Positions 16,122 to 25,094 are shown, counted from the first letter of the stretch. The stretch is 64,000 bases of DNA from JBBDIP01 sp050260675 (GCA_050260675.1 JBLNCN010000005.1:682001-746000); one strand, 5' to 3'. Translations and numbers: made by a program. The notes: generated by a model from the sequence alone, not told the origin.

Positions 16122-17516
16122 CTACACGACTTTCCCGGGATTCAGGATGCCTGCCGGGTCGAAGGCTTCCTTTAGCCGCTTCATCAGGGCGATCTCGCCC
16201 CGTCCCAGGTTCCTGGCCATGTACTTCTTCTTGGCGAGGCCGATGCCGTGCTCGCCAGAAACCAGCCCGCCCAGCGCTGTCCCTTTCTCGTACAGGAGAT
16301 CCATGGCAGCCGGAAGCTTACGCTGCCACTCGTCCTCTTCCATCCGGTCCCGAAGCACGTAGATGTGGAGGTTGCCGTCGCCCGCATGGCCGAAGCTCTC
16401 AATCCTCACTCCGACCTTCGCAGATACATCCTTGGTGTACTCCACAAGCTCGGCAATCCGGTTCCGGGGCAGCACAACATCGCATTCATCCACTTCATTA
16501 CCGCTCTTGAGGGCCGCAAGGAATGCCGCGCGACCATCCCAGATGGCTGACTGCCGCTCAGGACTGTCGGCGATCAGCACGTCGACGGCTCCAGAGTCCA
16601 GGCATGCGTCTCCCACCAGGTCCATCGCGGATATTACTTCGGCCTGGGAATTGCCGTCCATCCGGAGCAGGAGATACGAAGGCGCGTCCCTGTGTGGGAA
16701 CCTCTTTCCCAGGTAGCGCTCGGAAGCCTCAATGACACCCTTCTCGGCGAACTCGATGGACTGGGGCAGAATGCCGGTAGCCAGGATCCTCGGGACCGCG
16801 CGTATGGCGTCGCCGAGCGAATTGAAGGGGACCAGCAGGCTCAGCGTCTGCCTGGGGAGCGGGAACAGTTTCAGGGTCGCCTGGGTGACGATCCCCAGGG
16901 TGCCCTCGCTGCCAATAAACGCGCTCATGAGGCTGTATCCGGTGCTGTTCTTCGCGTGCTTGCCGCCCATATCAAGAATCTCGCCCGACGGCATGACCAC
17001 CTGCAATCCACGGATGTTGTCCCGCGTGACCCCGTACTTGATGGCGCGCATGCCGCCGGCGTTGGTGTTGATGTTGCCGCCGATGGTGGCCGTCTTCTCA
17101 CCCGGATCGGGTGCGTATAGGAATCCTTGCGCCTCGACGGCCTGGTGGATGGACATTAGCATGACTCCCGGCTCCACCGTCGCGGTGAGGTTCTCCCTGT
17201 CGATCTCGAGGATGGACGACATCCGGGTAAGGCACAGCACAATCCCTCCTTCAACGGGGACAGCGCCGCCGCAGAGTCCGGTGCCGGCTCCGCGCGGAGT
17301 CACAGCGATGCCGCGCGCCGACGCAAGCTGCATCACCCTTGAGACCTGGCCTACATCCTTTGGGAGTACCACGGCGTCGGGATAGCCTTTCATCGACGCC
17401 ATCTCATCGTGGGTGTAGTCGCCCATGAGAGGCCCGCCAGCGATGACCGCGTCCTCCCCGCAGATGCCCCGCAGGTCTCGCAGGTCCTGCTCCGTACACT
17501 TGGAGAATCTCGCCAC
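16122..17516 (-). CDS. lctD: FAD-linked D-lactate/glycolate dehydrogenase subunit (LctD/GlcD-like)
   Basis: 464 residues. The N-terminal PCMH-type FAD domain has PRGAGTGLCGGAVP (about 74-87) and GGNINTNAGGMRAIKYGVTRDN; the C-terminal cap ends GEHGIGLAKKKYM and FDPAGILNPGK, as in GlcD and D-LDH. It follows etfA by 2 bp and etfB before that, the order of lctBCD in Acetobacterium woodii, where the complex couples lactate oxidation by NAD+ to ferredoxin oxidation. By analogy this is the lactate dehydrogenase of an electron-confurcating complex. Lactate over glycolate is inferred from the Etf neighbours only. Confidence 0.88.
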   Translation of the reverse strand: MARFSKCTEQDLRDLRGICGEDAVIAGGPLMGDYTHDEMASMKGYPDAVVLPKDVGQVSRVMQLASARGIAVTPRGAGTGLCGGAVPVEGGIVLCLTRMSSILEIDRENLTATVEPGVMLMSIHQAVEAQGFLYAPDPGEKTATIGGNINTNAGGMRAIKYGVTRDNIRGLQVVMPSGEILDMGGKHAKNSTGYSLMSAFIGSEGTLGIVTQATLKLFPLPRQTLSLLVPFNSLGDAIRAVPRILATGILPQSIEFAEKGVIEASERYLGKRFPHRDAPSYLLLRMDGNSQAEVISAMDLVGDACLDSGAVDVLIADSPERQSAIWDGRAAFLAALKSGNEVDECDVVLPRNRIAELVEYTKDVSAKVGVRIESFGHAGDGNLHIYVLRDRMEEDEWQRKLPAAMDLLYEKGTALGGLVSGEHGIGLAKKKYMARNLGRGEIALMKRLKEAFDPAGILNPGKVV

Positions 17517-17518
17517 AG

Positions 17519-18724
17519 CTACACGCCCCTCTCCGTCGAAACTTGACTATCGTTAGGTTCAAGCAGCCGGAGAAGCGCCGGCACGATCTCGTACATATCC
17601 CCCACCAACCCGTAGTTGGCGGTCTCGAAAATGGGAGCGTCCTTGTCCTGGTTGATGGCTACTATCGTGGCGCTGCCCGCCATCCCCGCGGTGTGCTGGA
17701 TGGCTCCGGAGATGCCGCAGGCGATGTAAAGATCCGGCCGAACCGTCCTCCCGCTCTGGCCCACCTGCCTGTCGGACGAAATGAATCCCTGCTCCACCAG
17801 GGGACGAGAGCCCGCCAGCACGCCACCGAGCCGCGTTGCCAGTTCCTCGAACATGACGAGGTCGGCCTTGGAGCGGACGCCCCTGCCGACAGCCACGATG
17901 ACCCTGGCGTCGGATATGGACTCGGCTTTGGGCAGCGGCTTCTCTCCGGTGACCCGGACCTTGCCGAGGTGCATGACGAATTCCGCAAGGGCGTGGTCAG
18001 AGGTGATGACCCTGGTTTGCAGCCTGGCTTCTCTGCCGCGGCTGTGCTCTGACTGCTCGCCGGTCCCCACGGCAGCGCAGCTCCCAGCCGTGCCAGACCT
18101 ACTACAAGCCTGATCAACCTGCGCCTTCGGCATGACCTTGGGACGCACGGTGGCCATCTGAGGACGGGCGTTCCTGGTCACAATTGTGGCCATGATGTTT
18201 CCTCCAAACGCCGGCCTGGTCTGGACCAGATCGCCGTTCGGGCGGATGTCTAGCTCCGTGCAATCGGCAGTCAGTCCGGTGCGGAATCGCACGGCGATAC
18301 GCGGTGCAAGGCTGCGGCCGACCGGCGTGGCTCCAATGAGGACCACGCTCGGACGCTCGGCGATGACCGCGTCTTCCATGGCCGCGGCGTATGTCCCCGC
18401 GACAAAGTGGGTGAACTCGGGGGCGTCGTAGATAAGTACCCTGTCGACAGGGTAGCGCAGCAAGTCCTGAGCGGCCTCACCGAGCCCGCGCCCAATCGCA
18501 ACACAGACTACTTCCTGCCCGGTCTTATCGGCCAGCTCCTTGGCCTTGCCAATCAGCTCATAGGTAACCGGCTCGAAGCGGCCGCCGTAGAACTCCGCGA
18601 ACACCATGACGCCGCTGCAAGCGGCTTTCTCGAGGACCACTCCGCGGTTCATCCTGCCATTCATCGCGCCACTCGTTGCGCTGTTCACGCTACCCTCCAT
18701 TCGGCCGTTCGCCTCACCAGTCAT
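17519..18724 (-). CDS. etfA: Electron transfer flavoprotein alpha subunit
   Basis: 401 residues from ATG 18724, which shares one base with the etfB stop (TGATG). An open extension to 18790 would lie inside etfB. C-terminal FAD-binding motif is complete: VEQGFISSDRQVGQSGRTVRPDLYIACGISGAIQH. Unlike A. woodii LctC there is no N-terminal 4Fe-4S domain; instead about 25 Met/Gly/Asn/Ser-rich residues of low complexity. A Ser/Gly/Arg-rich insert (about 205-235) joins the two domains. Works with EtfB and the downstream flavin dehydrogenase. Without its own cluster, any ferredoxin contact would resemble that of other bifurcating Etfs. Confidence 0.93.
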   Translation of the reverse strand: MTGEANGRMEGSVNSATSGAMNGRMNRGVVLEKAACSGVMVFAEFYGGRFEPVTYELIGKAKELADKTGQEVVCVAIGRGLGEAAQDLLRYPVDRVLIYDAPEFTHFVAGTYAAAMEDAVIAERPSVVLIGATPVGRSLAPRIAVRFRTGLTADCTELDIRPNGDLVQTRPAFGGNIMATIVTRNARPQMATVRPKVMPKAQVDQACSRSGTAGSCAAVGTGEQSEHSRGREARLQTRVITSDHALAEFVMHLGKVRVTGEKPLPKAESISDARVIVAVGRGVRSKADLVMFEELATRLGGVLAGSRPLVEQGFISSDRQVGQSGRTVRPDLYIACGISGAIQHTAGMAGSATIVAINQDKDAPIFETANYGLVGDMYEIVPALLRLLEPNDSQVSTERGV

Positions 18725-19575
18725 CACGGTTGCACCTCCTTCAGGAGGGCAGCGAGTTTCTCCGCCAGCTCCTCCGGCGCACCTTCCCACATCTCCCTGA
18801 CGCGTTTACGCACCGGTGGGAAGATCCTCTCGACCCTGGTCGGCGAACCAAGAAGGCCCAGGTACTGCTCGTCTGCCGGCGGGAGATCCGCGGCCTTGAG
18901 CAGGTCCACCGTGCGGCCAGCCGTCTCCTTTCGCTTTTGGAACGACGGCAGTCTGGGCTGGTTCAAATCCCTGGTCACGGTGATGAGGCATGGGAGCGCG
19001 ACTTCCTGCGACTGGTACCGGTCGCCCAGGTCCGCGGTCACTTCAACGCTTGTTGTCCCTACCCTATCGATGGACCGCACGTAGGACACGTGAGGTATCC
19101 CCAGGAACTCAGCAACCCCGGGCCCTACCTGGGCGGTGTCGCCGTCGGTGGACTGCATCCCGGCGATGATGAGATCGAAACCCTGTGCCCTCAGAGCCTG
19201 GCTCAGAGCGAACGCCGTTGCCAAGGTATCGGCCCCTGCAAAGGCGCGGTCGGTCATGAGAGTACCGCTGTCGGCTCCCATCCAGTAGGACTCGCGGATA
19301 ACCGCCTCCGCCTGGGGCGGCCCCATGCTGATCACGGAGACGGTAACGGTGGGGTCCGGCGCTGTCTGACCGCATGCCCCGTGATCGCCCGCAGCTCGCC
19401 CATCCTGCTGTCCCTCGATAAGCCGGCTCTTAATATCCAAGGCTGCTTCCAGCGCGTGGAGGTCAAAGGGGTTTGTCTTGGTGGACGCGCTCTCGCGCCG
19501 AAGGGTGCCTTTCTCAGGGTCTATCGCAACATTGCTTGTCCCGGGTACCTGTTTCATCAGTACCGCTATCCGCAA
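18724..19575 (-). CDS. etfB: Electron transfer flavoprotein beta subunit
   Basis: 283 residues from TTG 19575, preceded by a G-rich ribosome site. VKQVP at the start and GMQSTDGDTAQVGPGVAEFLG near residues 125-150: the DGDTAQVGP form is typical of the bifurcating Etf group with a second FAD in EtfB, not the AMP-binding mitochondrial type. A 20-residue Gly/Gln/Ala insert (about 55-77) is not found in usual EtfB. First gene of the etfB-etfA-lctD operon; 300 bp of upstream DNA holds its promoter, which I could not place with confidence. Confidence 0.93.
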   Translation of the reverse strand: MRIAVLMKQVPGTSNVAIDPEKGTLRRESASTKTNPFDLHALEAALDIKSRLIEGQQDGRAAGDHGACGQTAPDPTVTVSVISMGPPQAEAVIRESYWMGADSGTLMTDRAFAGADTLATAFALSQALRAQGFDLIIAGMQSTDGDTAQVGPGVAEFLGIPHVSYVRSIDRVGTTSVEVTADLGDRYQSQEVALPCLITVTRDLNQPRLPSFQKRKETAGRTVDLLKAADLPPADEQYLGLLGSPTRVERIFPPVRKRVREMWEGAPEELAEKLAALLKEVQP

Positions 19576-19876
19576 AGGTCTATTCCCCCCGTCCCGTGAT
19601 CAGAAGGAGTCGCCGCGGAGCCCAGGGCTTCGGTAGCAGGCTTTGCAGGCATACTCTGTGAACATGCTGGTATAGCATCAGGATATCTCAAAGAACCAAA
19701 ACCCGGCAACCGAAGGCGTGACCCGCCACTGCCCTAGTATCGGTAGCAGTAGTGGTAGTAGTTCGCCACTCGAATGGTCACCTGACGTCACGTATTGGCT
19801 CCGGAATGCGGTTCGGGGACAATGAAGGCTGCCCCGCGCAGGCGGAGCATCCGTGCTGGGTCCTGAGTCAATGCTT
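19576..19876. other. Non-coding gap upstream of etfB
   Basis: No credible small gene. It contains the etfB 5' region and, at 19709-19723 and 19776-19790, two sequences resembling the 15-bp dyad of the arrays at 7 and 35 kb, 67 bp apart (about two array steps). The resemblance is weak in between. Confidence 0.4.
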
Positions 19877-20770
19877 CTAGCTGTCCATGAACCGCGTGAG
19901 GAAAGCGGTCAGCCGGTCGAGTGCAACGTCGATTATCTCTTTGCCGAGTTCGGCAGTGGCCAGAGTCGCGTCTCCGAGTGCGCCGTTCTCGGTGTTCTCC
20001 TCCCAGAAACGCGCTTCTTCCAGCGGCTGCCTCGTGCCGTAGATGCCCTTGATCTCCTCCCGGATCCTCCCCTTCTCCGCTCTATCCACCTTCATAGCCT
20101 GGGGGTAGAGGTACAGGACCTGGGACATCTCGCTTTCACACGCGTGCCCCGTAATGGGGGATGTGACTCGCTGCTTTATGACGTCGTCGGCCACGGCTGT
20201 GGGCGATGCGACGGCCGCCCTCGCTCCCAGCTCGTGCCGCAGCCGGTTCATCACCAGCGTGAGAGCGGGCCGGTTCCCTCCATGCCCGTTGATGAACAGG
20301 AACCTCCGGATGCCGTGCTGGTGCAAAGAGCCCGCGACGTCCATCAGCACATCCATGTACGTCTGAGCCCTCAGCGTGAGGGTCCCGGGGAAGTGCATGT
20401 GGTGCGGCGAGATCCCGATCTGGATACACGGTGTCACCAGCGCATGGGGATAGACCCTCTCGGCCAGGAGCAGCGAGAACTCCCTTGCGCGGGCAGTGTC
20501 CACCTCGAAGGTGCCGTGAGGGCCGTGCTGCTCCGAGGAACCGGTCGGGATGATGGCCACCTTTATGCCGGGCAACGCAGCCTTGACCTCAGGCCAGGTC
20601 ATTTCGTACAGGTACATCCTGTGGGAAGGTAAGTCCGCCCTTTCAGGCGCCACAGCGGCTGTGGGCGAAGTCCTCCCCACGGCATCCACACCTTGACGCT
20701 CTGCCGTACGCTCTGCCGTACGCTCGGCCGTCATTCTTGCCGCCAGGGAGCCCGGCGCTCGTCTTCTCAT
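19877..20770 (-). CDS. Creatininase-family amidohydrolase with N-terminal extension
   Basis: 297 residues. Conserved metal-site motifs: IIPTGSSEQHGPHGTFEVDT (about 72-91), GISPHHMHFPGTLTL, FINGHGGN and GHACESEMSQ (metal Glu). Family members include creatinine amidohydrolase, MftE and formamidopyrimidine hydrolases, all Mn/Zn-dependent. The first ~50 residues are an odd low-complexity extension containing three TAER copies; ATG 20770 has a strong GAGGAGGG site 7 bp upstream, so the extension is probably translated. A second, divergent member is at 46986. Substrate unknown. Confidence 0.85.
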   Translation of the reverse strand: MRRRAPGSLAARMTAERTAERTAERQGVDAVGRTSPTAAVAPERADLPSHRMYLYEMTWPEVKAALPGIKVAIIPTGSSEQHGPHGTFEVDTARAREFSLLLAERVYPHALVTPCIQIGISPHHMHFPGTLTLRAQTYMDVLMDVAGSLHQHGIRRFLFINGHGGNRPALTLVMNRLRHELGARAAVASPTAVADDVIKQRVTSPITGHACESEMSQVLYLYPQAMKVDRAEKGRIREEIKGIYGTRQPLEEARFWEENTENGALGDATLATAELGKEIIDVALDRLTAFLTRFMDS

Positions 20771-20938
20771 GAAGCAGCCCTCCTCGCCAATCTGATTCCG
20801 GAGCCGAAAGCCGCCCCCAGAGTCAGCATTATGATCGACTTGCAGCTTTCAACACCGCCGCCGACCGCCTCATGCCTGGTCTTTTTTGCACACGGTCTTG
20901 CGCCCCGGAACTGACCGAGATTACCCTGAGGCTGAGGG

Positions 20939-21601
20939 GTGAAGCAGTTGAGGCTTGAGGGCTCGGGGAGGCTGAAGCAGGTGAGGCTTGGGAGGCCTGC
21001 GGAACCGACGAGGTTTGGGAGCCTTGCGCGGCTGGTGCAGAAGCATCTCGTGAAGGGCGTCTTGCGGAAGCCGGACTTTGAGCAAGCCTACCGCCTGCTG
21101 GACACACCCGCGTTTGAAGGTAACTGCGGAGAACTGTGTGGCTCGCTCTGCTGCAAGGAGTACGAGCCGGGCGTTGGCATGTACCTCTTGCCCGGCGAAG
21201 AGTGCATGTTCACCGGACGCGAGCCGTGGCTCACGTGGAAGTACCAACTCGCCGGGAAGCACGACTTCCCTCCCGAGTGGAAGGGTCTTGTCCAGTTTGT
21301 GATGTGCAGGGGGACCTGCCCGAGGGATCGTCGCCCGATCCAGTGCAGGACGTTCCCCCTCATGCCTTACCTTGACGAGTCCGGGAAGAACCTGACGATG
21401 CGGCTCGACAGTCTCACTGGATCCCTCATCTGCCCACTGGTCCGCGAACCGGAAAAGCACGTTGTGCGGCCGGAATTCGAGGCAAGAGCGCTGGAAGCGT
21501 GGCAGATCCTGCTGAAGGATCCCCTGATACGCTTGGACGTAGCCGCGCAGTCCAGGCGTCTTGATGAGGATATGGCCGCGCCCTGGCGAGAGCTGCTCTA
21601 G
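20939..21601 (+). CDS. YkgJ-type zinc/iron-chelating cysteine cluster protein
   Basis: 220 residues from GTG 20939; GTG 20981 after GGGGAGG is an equally good start, and the stretch between is repetitive. Cysteines NCGELCGSLCCKEY (about 62-75), then CMF, MCRGTCP and QCRTFPLMPY follow the CxxCxxCC pattern of this family, thought to bind zinc or an iron-sulfur centre. Role is unknown; many members sit near flagellar or methylation genes, not so here. Divergent from the creatininase gene, with a 168-bp shared promoter region. Confidence 0.75.
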   Translation: MKQLRLEGSGRLKQVRLGRPAEPTRFGSLARLVQKHLVKGVLRKPDFEQAYRLLDTPAFEGNCGELCGSLCCKEYEPGVGMYLLPGEECMFTGREPWLTWKYQLAGKHDFPPEWKGLVQFVMCRGTCPRDRRPIQCRTFPLMPYLDESGKNLTMRLDSLTGSLICPLVREPEKHVVRPEFEARALEAWQILLKDPLIRLDVAAQSRRLDEDMAAPWRELL

Positions 21602-21716
21602 CAGAAGGTTTGTCTCAGCCGCAGGTAGTTCACCTGGGGTACCAACGACGAATCGCCAGTGATCCGAGAGACTCCACTCTAGAGACAGCATCCATGCAGG
21701 GCACGCTGAAACTAGA

Positions 21717-21743
21717 ACGGGGCACGCGAATCGCGCGCCCCGT
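21717..21743. terminator. Hairpin downstream of the Cys-rich gene
   Basis: A near-perfect stem (21717-21728 with 21732-21743, one bulged pair) with a three-base loop. On the minus strand a T-rich stretch follows, so it could end the Cys-rich transcript. It also faces the convergent YkgJ-type gene. Confidence 0.55.
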
Positions 21744-21816
21744 TAGACCCAAAGACATCATTTCAACGTCACGGGGACTGATGGATTCCTAGTTGAAGCC
21801 TTCACGGGCCGTTGAA

Positions 21817-23220
21817 CTACGGTATCGTGTATAGATACTCGCCAAAGTACATCTGCGCAGATGGTACGACAAAAGAGGTAATATAGTGCGCATACCTCAC
21901 CTTGTACCCCGAAAAAACCTCGACCGGCTCGTACGTCTCAGATGAGAACGGGAGGGCGTCGGGGAGCTCAACTGATTCCGTCTTGGTTATGTCACTGTGA
22001 TACTTCTGTACCCCATCGCCGTCGAGAACTGTCACGATCTCTCGAGATTCGTAAGGACCGTCGACATTGCACCCAAGAAGAACCGTGAAAGCATTAATTG
22101 ATCCCTGCGAACCCAGGGTTACTGTGACGGTCACTTGACCCGAATCCGGACTACCCCAGCCGCCGGGGACACCCGAGACTAGGAAACTAACTACATCGGG
22201 GGTCTCCATACAGGATGTGCATGATGTGCAAGGCGAGGTGCAAGGCGCAGTGCACGGTGCATCGCAGTCCTGACAGGACTGTTCACAGATATCCTCGCAG
22301 CTTGAGAGGCAGGCGGCCATACAGCTGTCAGTACAGGAGGTGCAGGATTCGGTGCATCCTCCTGTGCAACCAGCCGTGCAGGGTTGCACGCAGGGCACAG
22401 TGCACGGCGAATCACAATCTTGACAGGCTAGTTCGCACACCTCCTGGCAACTCGACTCACAGACATGCTGGCAACTCAGTTCACAAGCAGTCTGGCAGTT
22501 CAGCTCGCAAGTTGTTTGGCAGGCCACCTCACATGCTGACGTGCACGAGACCTCGCAACCAACCTGGCAGCTGAGGCAACCTAACTGGCAGGCTGTCTGG
22601 CAGTTCACCTCGCAGTAGTCCTGACAATCGACCTCGCAGCTGTAGACACACGAGTACTCGCAAGGGTTCTGACAGCTCATCTGGCAAGTTGACGTGCAGT
22701 TGTCTTCACAGTAGTCCTGGCAGTCCAGCTGGCATGTGCTCTGGCAGCTCTGTTGACAGGTAGTCTGGCAGCTCAACTGGCAAGATGACTGGCACGTGGT
22801 GCAGCCCGCTTGGCAGTGGGTCTCGCAGTAGTCCTGACAGCCGACCTCGCAACTGTACTGGCAGGTCATCTGGCACCCGTCCATGCAGTCCACTTCGCAG
22901 CCAACCTGGCAGCTAAGCTCGCACGCAGTCTGGCAACTCACTTGGCATGTTGAGGTGCAGCTTACCTGGCACCCTGTCTGGCAGCTCTTCTGGCATGTCG
23001 ACTGGCAGTAGATTTGGCATGTTGTCTGGCACAGGACCTGACAGCTCCCACACGGACTACAGGGTGCCCGCTCCTCTTGCGTAATGCAGTCGCCCTCACA
23101 CTCTGCCATGGGTTGCGCGAGTTCGCCACACAGTTCTCCGCCTGGCGGCGGCCTGACTACCGGTCCATCCATTGATGGGACCTTTCGAGTCTTCTGCGAC
23201 TTGCTTTGCTTGTCACTCAT
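21817..23220 (-). CDS. Tetrad-repeat cysteine-rich protein of unknown function
   Basis: 467 residues from ATG 23220, chosen for GAGGAGG upstream; the frame is open further but with no site. Residues 1-30 are basic and polar. Residues 31-337 hold about 76 cysteines spaced almost strictly every fourth residue (C-Q/E/T-x-x), broken at intervals by CxxC steps (TTC, LSC, QDC, TSC), which become denser toward the end. Residues 338-467 form a cysteine-poor, beta-rich domain. No signal peptide or membrane helix. The DNA repeat is degenerate, so the pattern is held by selection. Could be a metal-storage protein, a cross-linked structural or spore-layer protein, or a modified-peptide scaffold; I cannot choose. 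Confidence 0.85.
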   Translation of the reverse strand: MSDKQSKSQKTRKVPSMDGPVVRPPPGGELCGELAQPMAECEGDCITQEERAPCSPCGSCQVLCQTTCQIYCQSTCQKSCQTGCQVSCTSTCQVSCQTACELSCQVGCEVDCMDGCQMTCQYSCEVGCQDYCETHCQAGCTTCQSSCQLSCQTTCQQSCQSTCQLDCQDYCEDNCTSTCQMSCQNPCEYSCVYSCEVDCQDYCEVNCQTACQLGCLSCQVGCEVSCTSACEVACQTTCELNCQTACELSCQHVCESSCQEVCELACQDCDSPCTVPCVQPCTAGCTGGCTESCTSCTDSCMAACLSSCEDICEQSCQDCDAPCTAPCTSPCTSCTSCMETPDVVSFLVSGVPGGWGSPDSGQVTVTVTLGSQGSINAFTVLLGCNVDGPYESREIVTVLDGDGVQKYHSDITKTESVELPDALPFSSETYEPVEVFSGYKVRYAHYITSFVVPSAQMYFGEYLYTIP

Positions 23221-23655
23221 TCCTTTTCCTCCTCGTCTATGGCCTTTTGCGGCCTCTGTCGGCCCCAGATACCGTCTAGGCCTCGCATGCTCCCCCGGGG
23301 CATGGATGTATTGACCAGACCCCTGTCTGTCGGACTTAGTCGTGACTTGGCCTAGAGGCGGTGGATGGTATGGAGGGTAGGGCTCTCGACCTGATCTCAC
23401 ATGAGTTCAGCTGTGACCGCTTTACTTAAGCCTTCATCAGTGTTATTTCGTTGCGGAAGGGAGAGCTGTTCTCGGGCCGATGATAGCGGGTTTCGATTAG
23501 GCAGAACGTCGTTCTTCGCCAGCAAGGGAAACCGAGGGCAAGTTGAGGAAAAGGCGGCGCCCTCTCGGACGCCGCCTTTCATACTTCATCTAACTATGCT
23601 GCGGTCAAACCCGAGCCTCCGGCATACGACCGGCGCTCAGGCTACGCTCAGCTCC
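23221..23655. other. Non-coding gap between cassette A and the Cys-rich gene
   Basis: Holds the Cys-rich gene RBS and presumed promoter and, at 23550-23579, the cassette A terminator. The plus-strand frame opening at 23401 has no ribosome site and runs antisense through cassette A, so I treat it as a shadow. Confidence 0.6.
23550..23579 (-). terminator. Terminator of membrane cassette A
   Basis: A 10-bp perfect stem (23550-23559 with 23570-23579). On the minus strand it is followed by TTTTCCTC. It lies 76 bp past the last cassette gene and isolates it from the Cys-rich gene. Confidence 0.8.
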
Positions 23656-24255
23656 TTACTTCATGATGTGCAGCCAGTCGCCCAGAAGGTACTGCAGCCT
23701 TCCGATGAGCAGCGACAGGCGGCCCATAACGGTGTTGGAGAACGCCGAACCGAACGCGATCATCATGGTCCACCGGCCGATCTGGCTGGAGACCTTAAGC
23801 ACTCCCTTCTGCTCCTTGGTGAAGAAGAAGTAGGAGATGGTTCCCAGCGCCCCAATCAGCACAAGGACGTTGTTCAGCGAGTTCAGAGGCGCGAAAGCGC
23901 CCTTAATCTGGCCGATAAGGTCCGACTGCGCGAACCTGGTGAACGCCAGACCGGTACCGATACCGACCAGGAAAGCCGATGGGATCCTGCTAAGCCAGCG
24001 GATGTTCGACGGCGCGAACCTGGCGTACAGGAGAATGCCCAGGATCAACGGGACGATCTGCAGAAGGTCGCCTTCCTTGGTCAGAGGCGCGACCGCCATG
24101 TTCTTCACGTTAAGCCATCCCATGACGATGGCCTGACCTGCAGCCAATCCCACGTAGATATGCTCCGCCAAGCGATAGAAGGGGTTCTCCTTGTGGAGGA
24201 TGCTGAAGAAGCAGAGCGTCAGGAACGCTCCTATCCACACGCCGACAGTTGCCAC
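23656..24255 (-). CDS. Cassette A, fourth gene: polytopic membrane protein of unknown function
   Basis: 199 residues from GTG 24255, one base after the previous stop codon. About five or six hydrophobic helices. Shared with its paralogue at 61397-62017: YVGLAAG, PLILGILLYAR, RIPSAFLVGIG, a central Asn-Asn, YFFFT and the C-terminal GRLSLLIGRLQYLLGDWL. No motif of a known transporter family that I recognise. The tail after the last helix is short. The strict conservation of order between cassettes A and B implies that it forms one complex with the other three products. Confidence 0.85.
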   Translation of the reverse strand: MATVGVWIGAFLTLCFFSILHKENPFYRLAEHIYVGLAAGQAIVMGWLNVKNMAVAPLTKEGDLLQIVPLILGILLYARFAPSNIRWLSRIPSAFLVGIGTGLAFTRFAQSDLIGQIKGAFAPLNSLNNVLVLIGALGTISYFFFTKEQKGVLKVSSQIGRWTMMIAFGSAFSNTVMGRLSLLIGRLQYLLGDWLHIMK

Positions 24256-24256
24256 T

Positions 24257-25081
24257 CTAGTTCGCCCCCTTCGTTGCTTTCTGCTTCTTAACGATGATCT
24301 CGGCCACGTTTCCAACCACGATCAGCACCGCGATCAGAAGGTGGGCCGCCGATTGGGCGTCCATGGAGGCGGTTGCCTTCCCGGACACCCCGAGGAGCTT
24401 CTCATACTCAGCGGCGCCACGGAGGCTGCCGAGATACCCCTCGATCTGCTTGCTATCCGAGTATGACTGGTAGCGGGAGATCTGGGAACCGATCGCTCCG
24501 CCGGTGAGGGGCTTCTTGAAGGGCCCCTGGAAGTACTGGATATAGGGTAGTATGCTGCCGGTGGCGATGTCGACGAACAGGTCAATATCGGCCGCAGTGG
24601 CTACGCCCTCGAAGATGGGCTGTCCGGCGGTCGCCTGACCCATGTAGTCGGTACCGACAAACCCGGGGATATCCTTAGCGAAGGACGCCAGGGCGGGTTC
24701 GCCGCCGGCGAAGAAGCCGAGGTTCACGAAATCGGTGCCGTACACCTTGCCCTGATTAGCCCACTTCTCCCAAGCCTGGTTCGCGAACACCGGACCCTGC
24801 TGAGAGATGGAGCAAGCAATCACCCGAACGCCCTTCTGCATGAGGTGATCGAAGAACACCACTGCCTGAGGGTGCACTTCGGCTGCTCCGCCTGCTTCGT
24901 AGTCAAACCCGAAGACCGCGACGTCGTCCGCGCTCAGGCGATCGACGGCTGCGAAAGCCTTCTCAGTCTCGGCAGTCACCGAGAAAGGCAGGCCTATGGG
25001 CTTGATCAACGGTAGGGCGACGAGTACCGCTACCAGGACGTATATAATGCGCCTATCGATGTTGAGAAGTTTCTCCAGCAC
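24257..25081 (-). CDS. Cassette A, third gene: bitopic protein with large soluble domain
   Basis: 274 residues from GTG 25081 after AAGGGGGGAG. One N-terminal helix (about 12-32), a ~200-residue soluble domain, and one C-terminal helix (about 245-263). The domain has alternating strands and helices with a Pro-Gln-Ala motif (VHPQAVVFFDHL), WANQGKVYGTDFVNLGF and, near the end, LGSLRGAAEYE and ATASMDAQSA, all shared with 62030-62875. It looks like an alpha/beta, possibly substrate-binding, domain held at the membrane. I do not recognise a named family. Confidence 0.83.
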   Translation of the reverse strand: MLEKLLNIDRRIIYVLVAVLVALPLIKPIGLPFSVTAETEKAFAAVDRLSADDVAVFGFDYEAGGAAEVHPQAVVFFDHLMQKGVRVIACSISQQGPVFANQAWEKWANQGKVYGTDFVNLGFFAGGEPALASFAKDIPGFVGTDYMGQATAGQPIFEGVATAADIDLFVDIATGSILPYIQYFQGPFKKPLTGGAIGSQISRYQSYSDSKQIEGYLGSLRGAAEYEKLLGVSGKATASMDAQSAAHLLIAVLIVVGNVAEIIVKKQKATKGAN

Positions 25082-25094
25082 TCTGTCTCCCCCC

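Noticed and set aside
22215..22574. Plus-strand Arg/Cys-rich frame in the Cys-rich gene
   Set aside because: Mirror of the repetitive minus-strand gene; no RBS.
23401..24291. Plus-strand 296-codon frame
   Set aside because: No ribosome site; it runs antisense through cassette A and its composition is that of a shadow frame.
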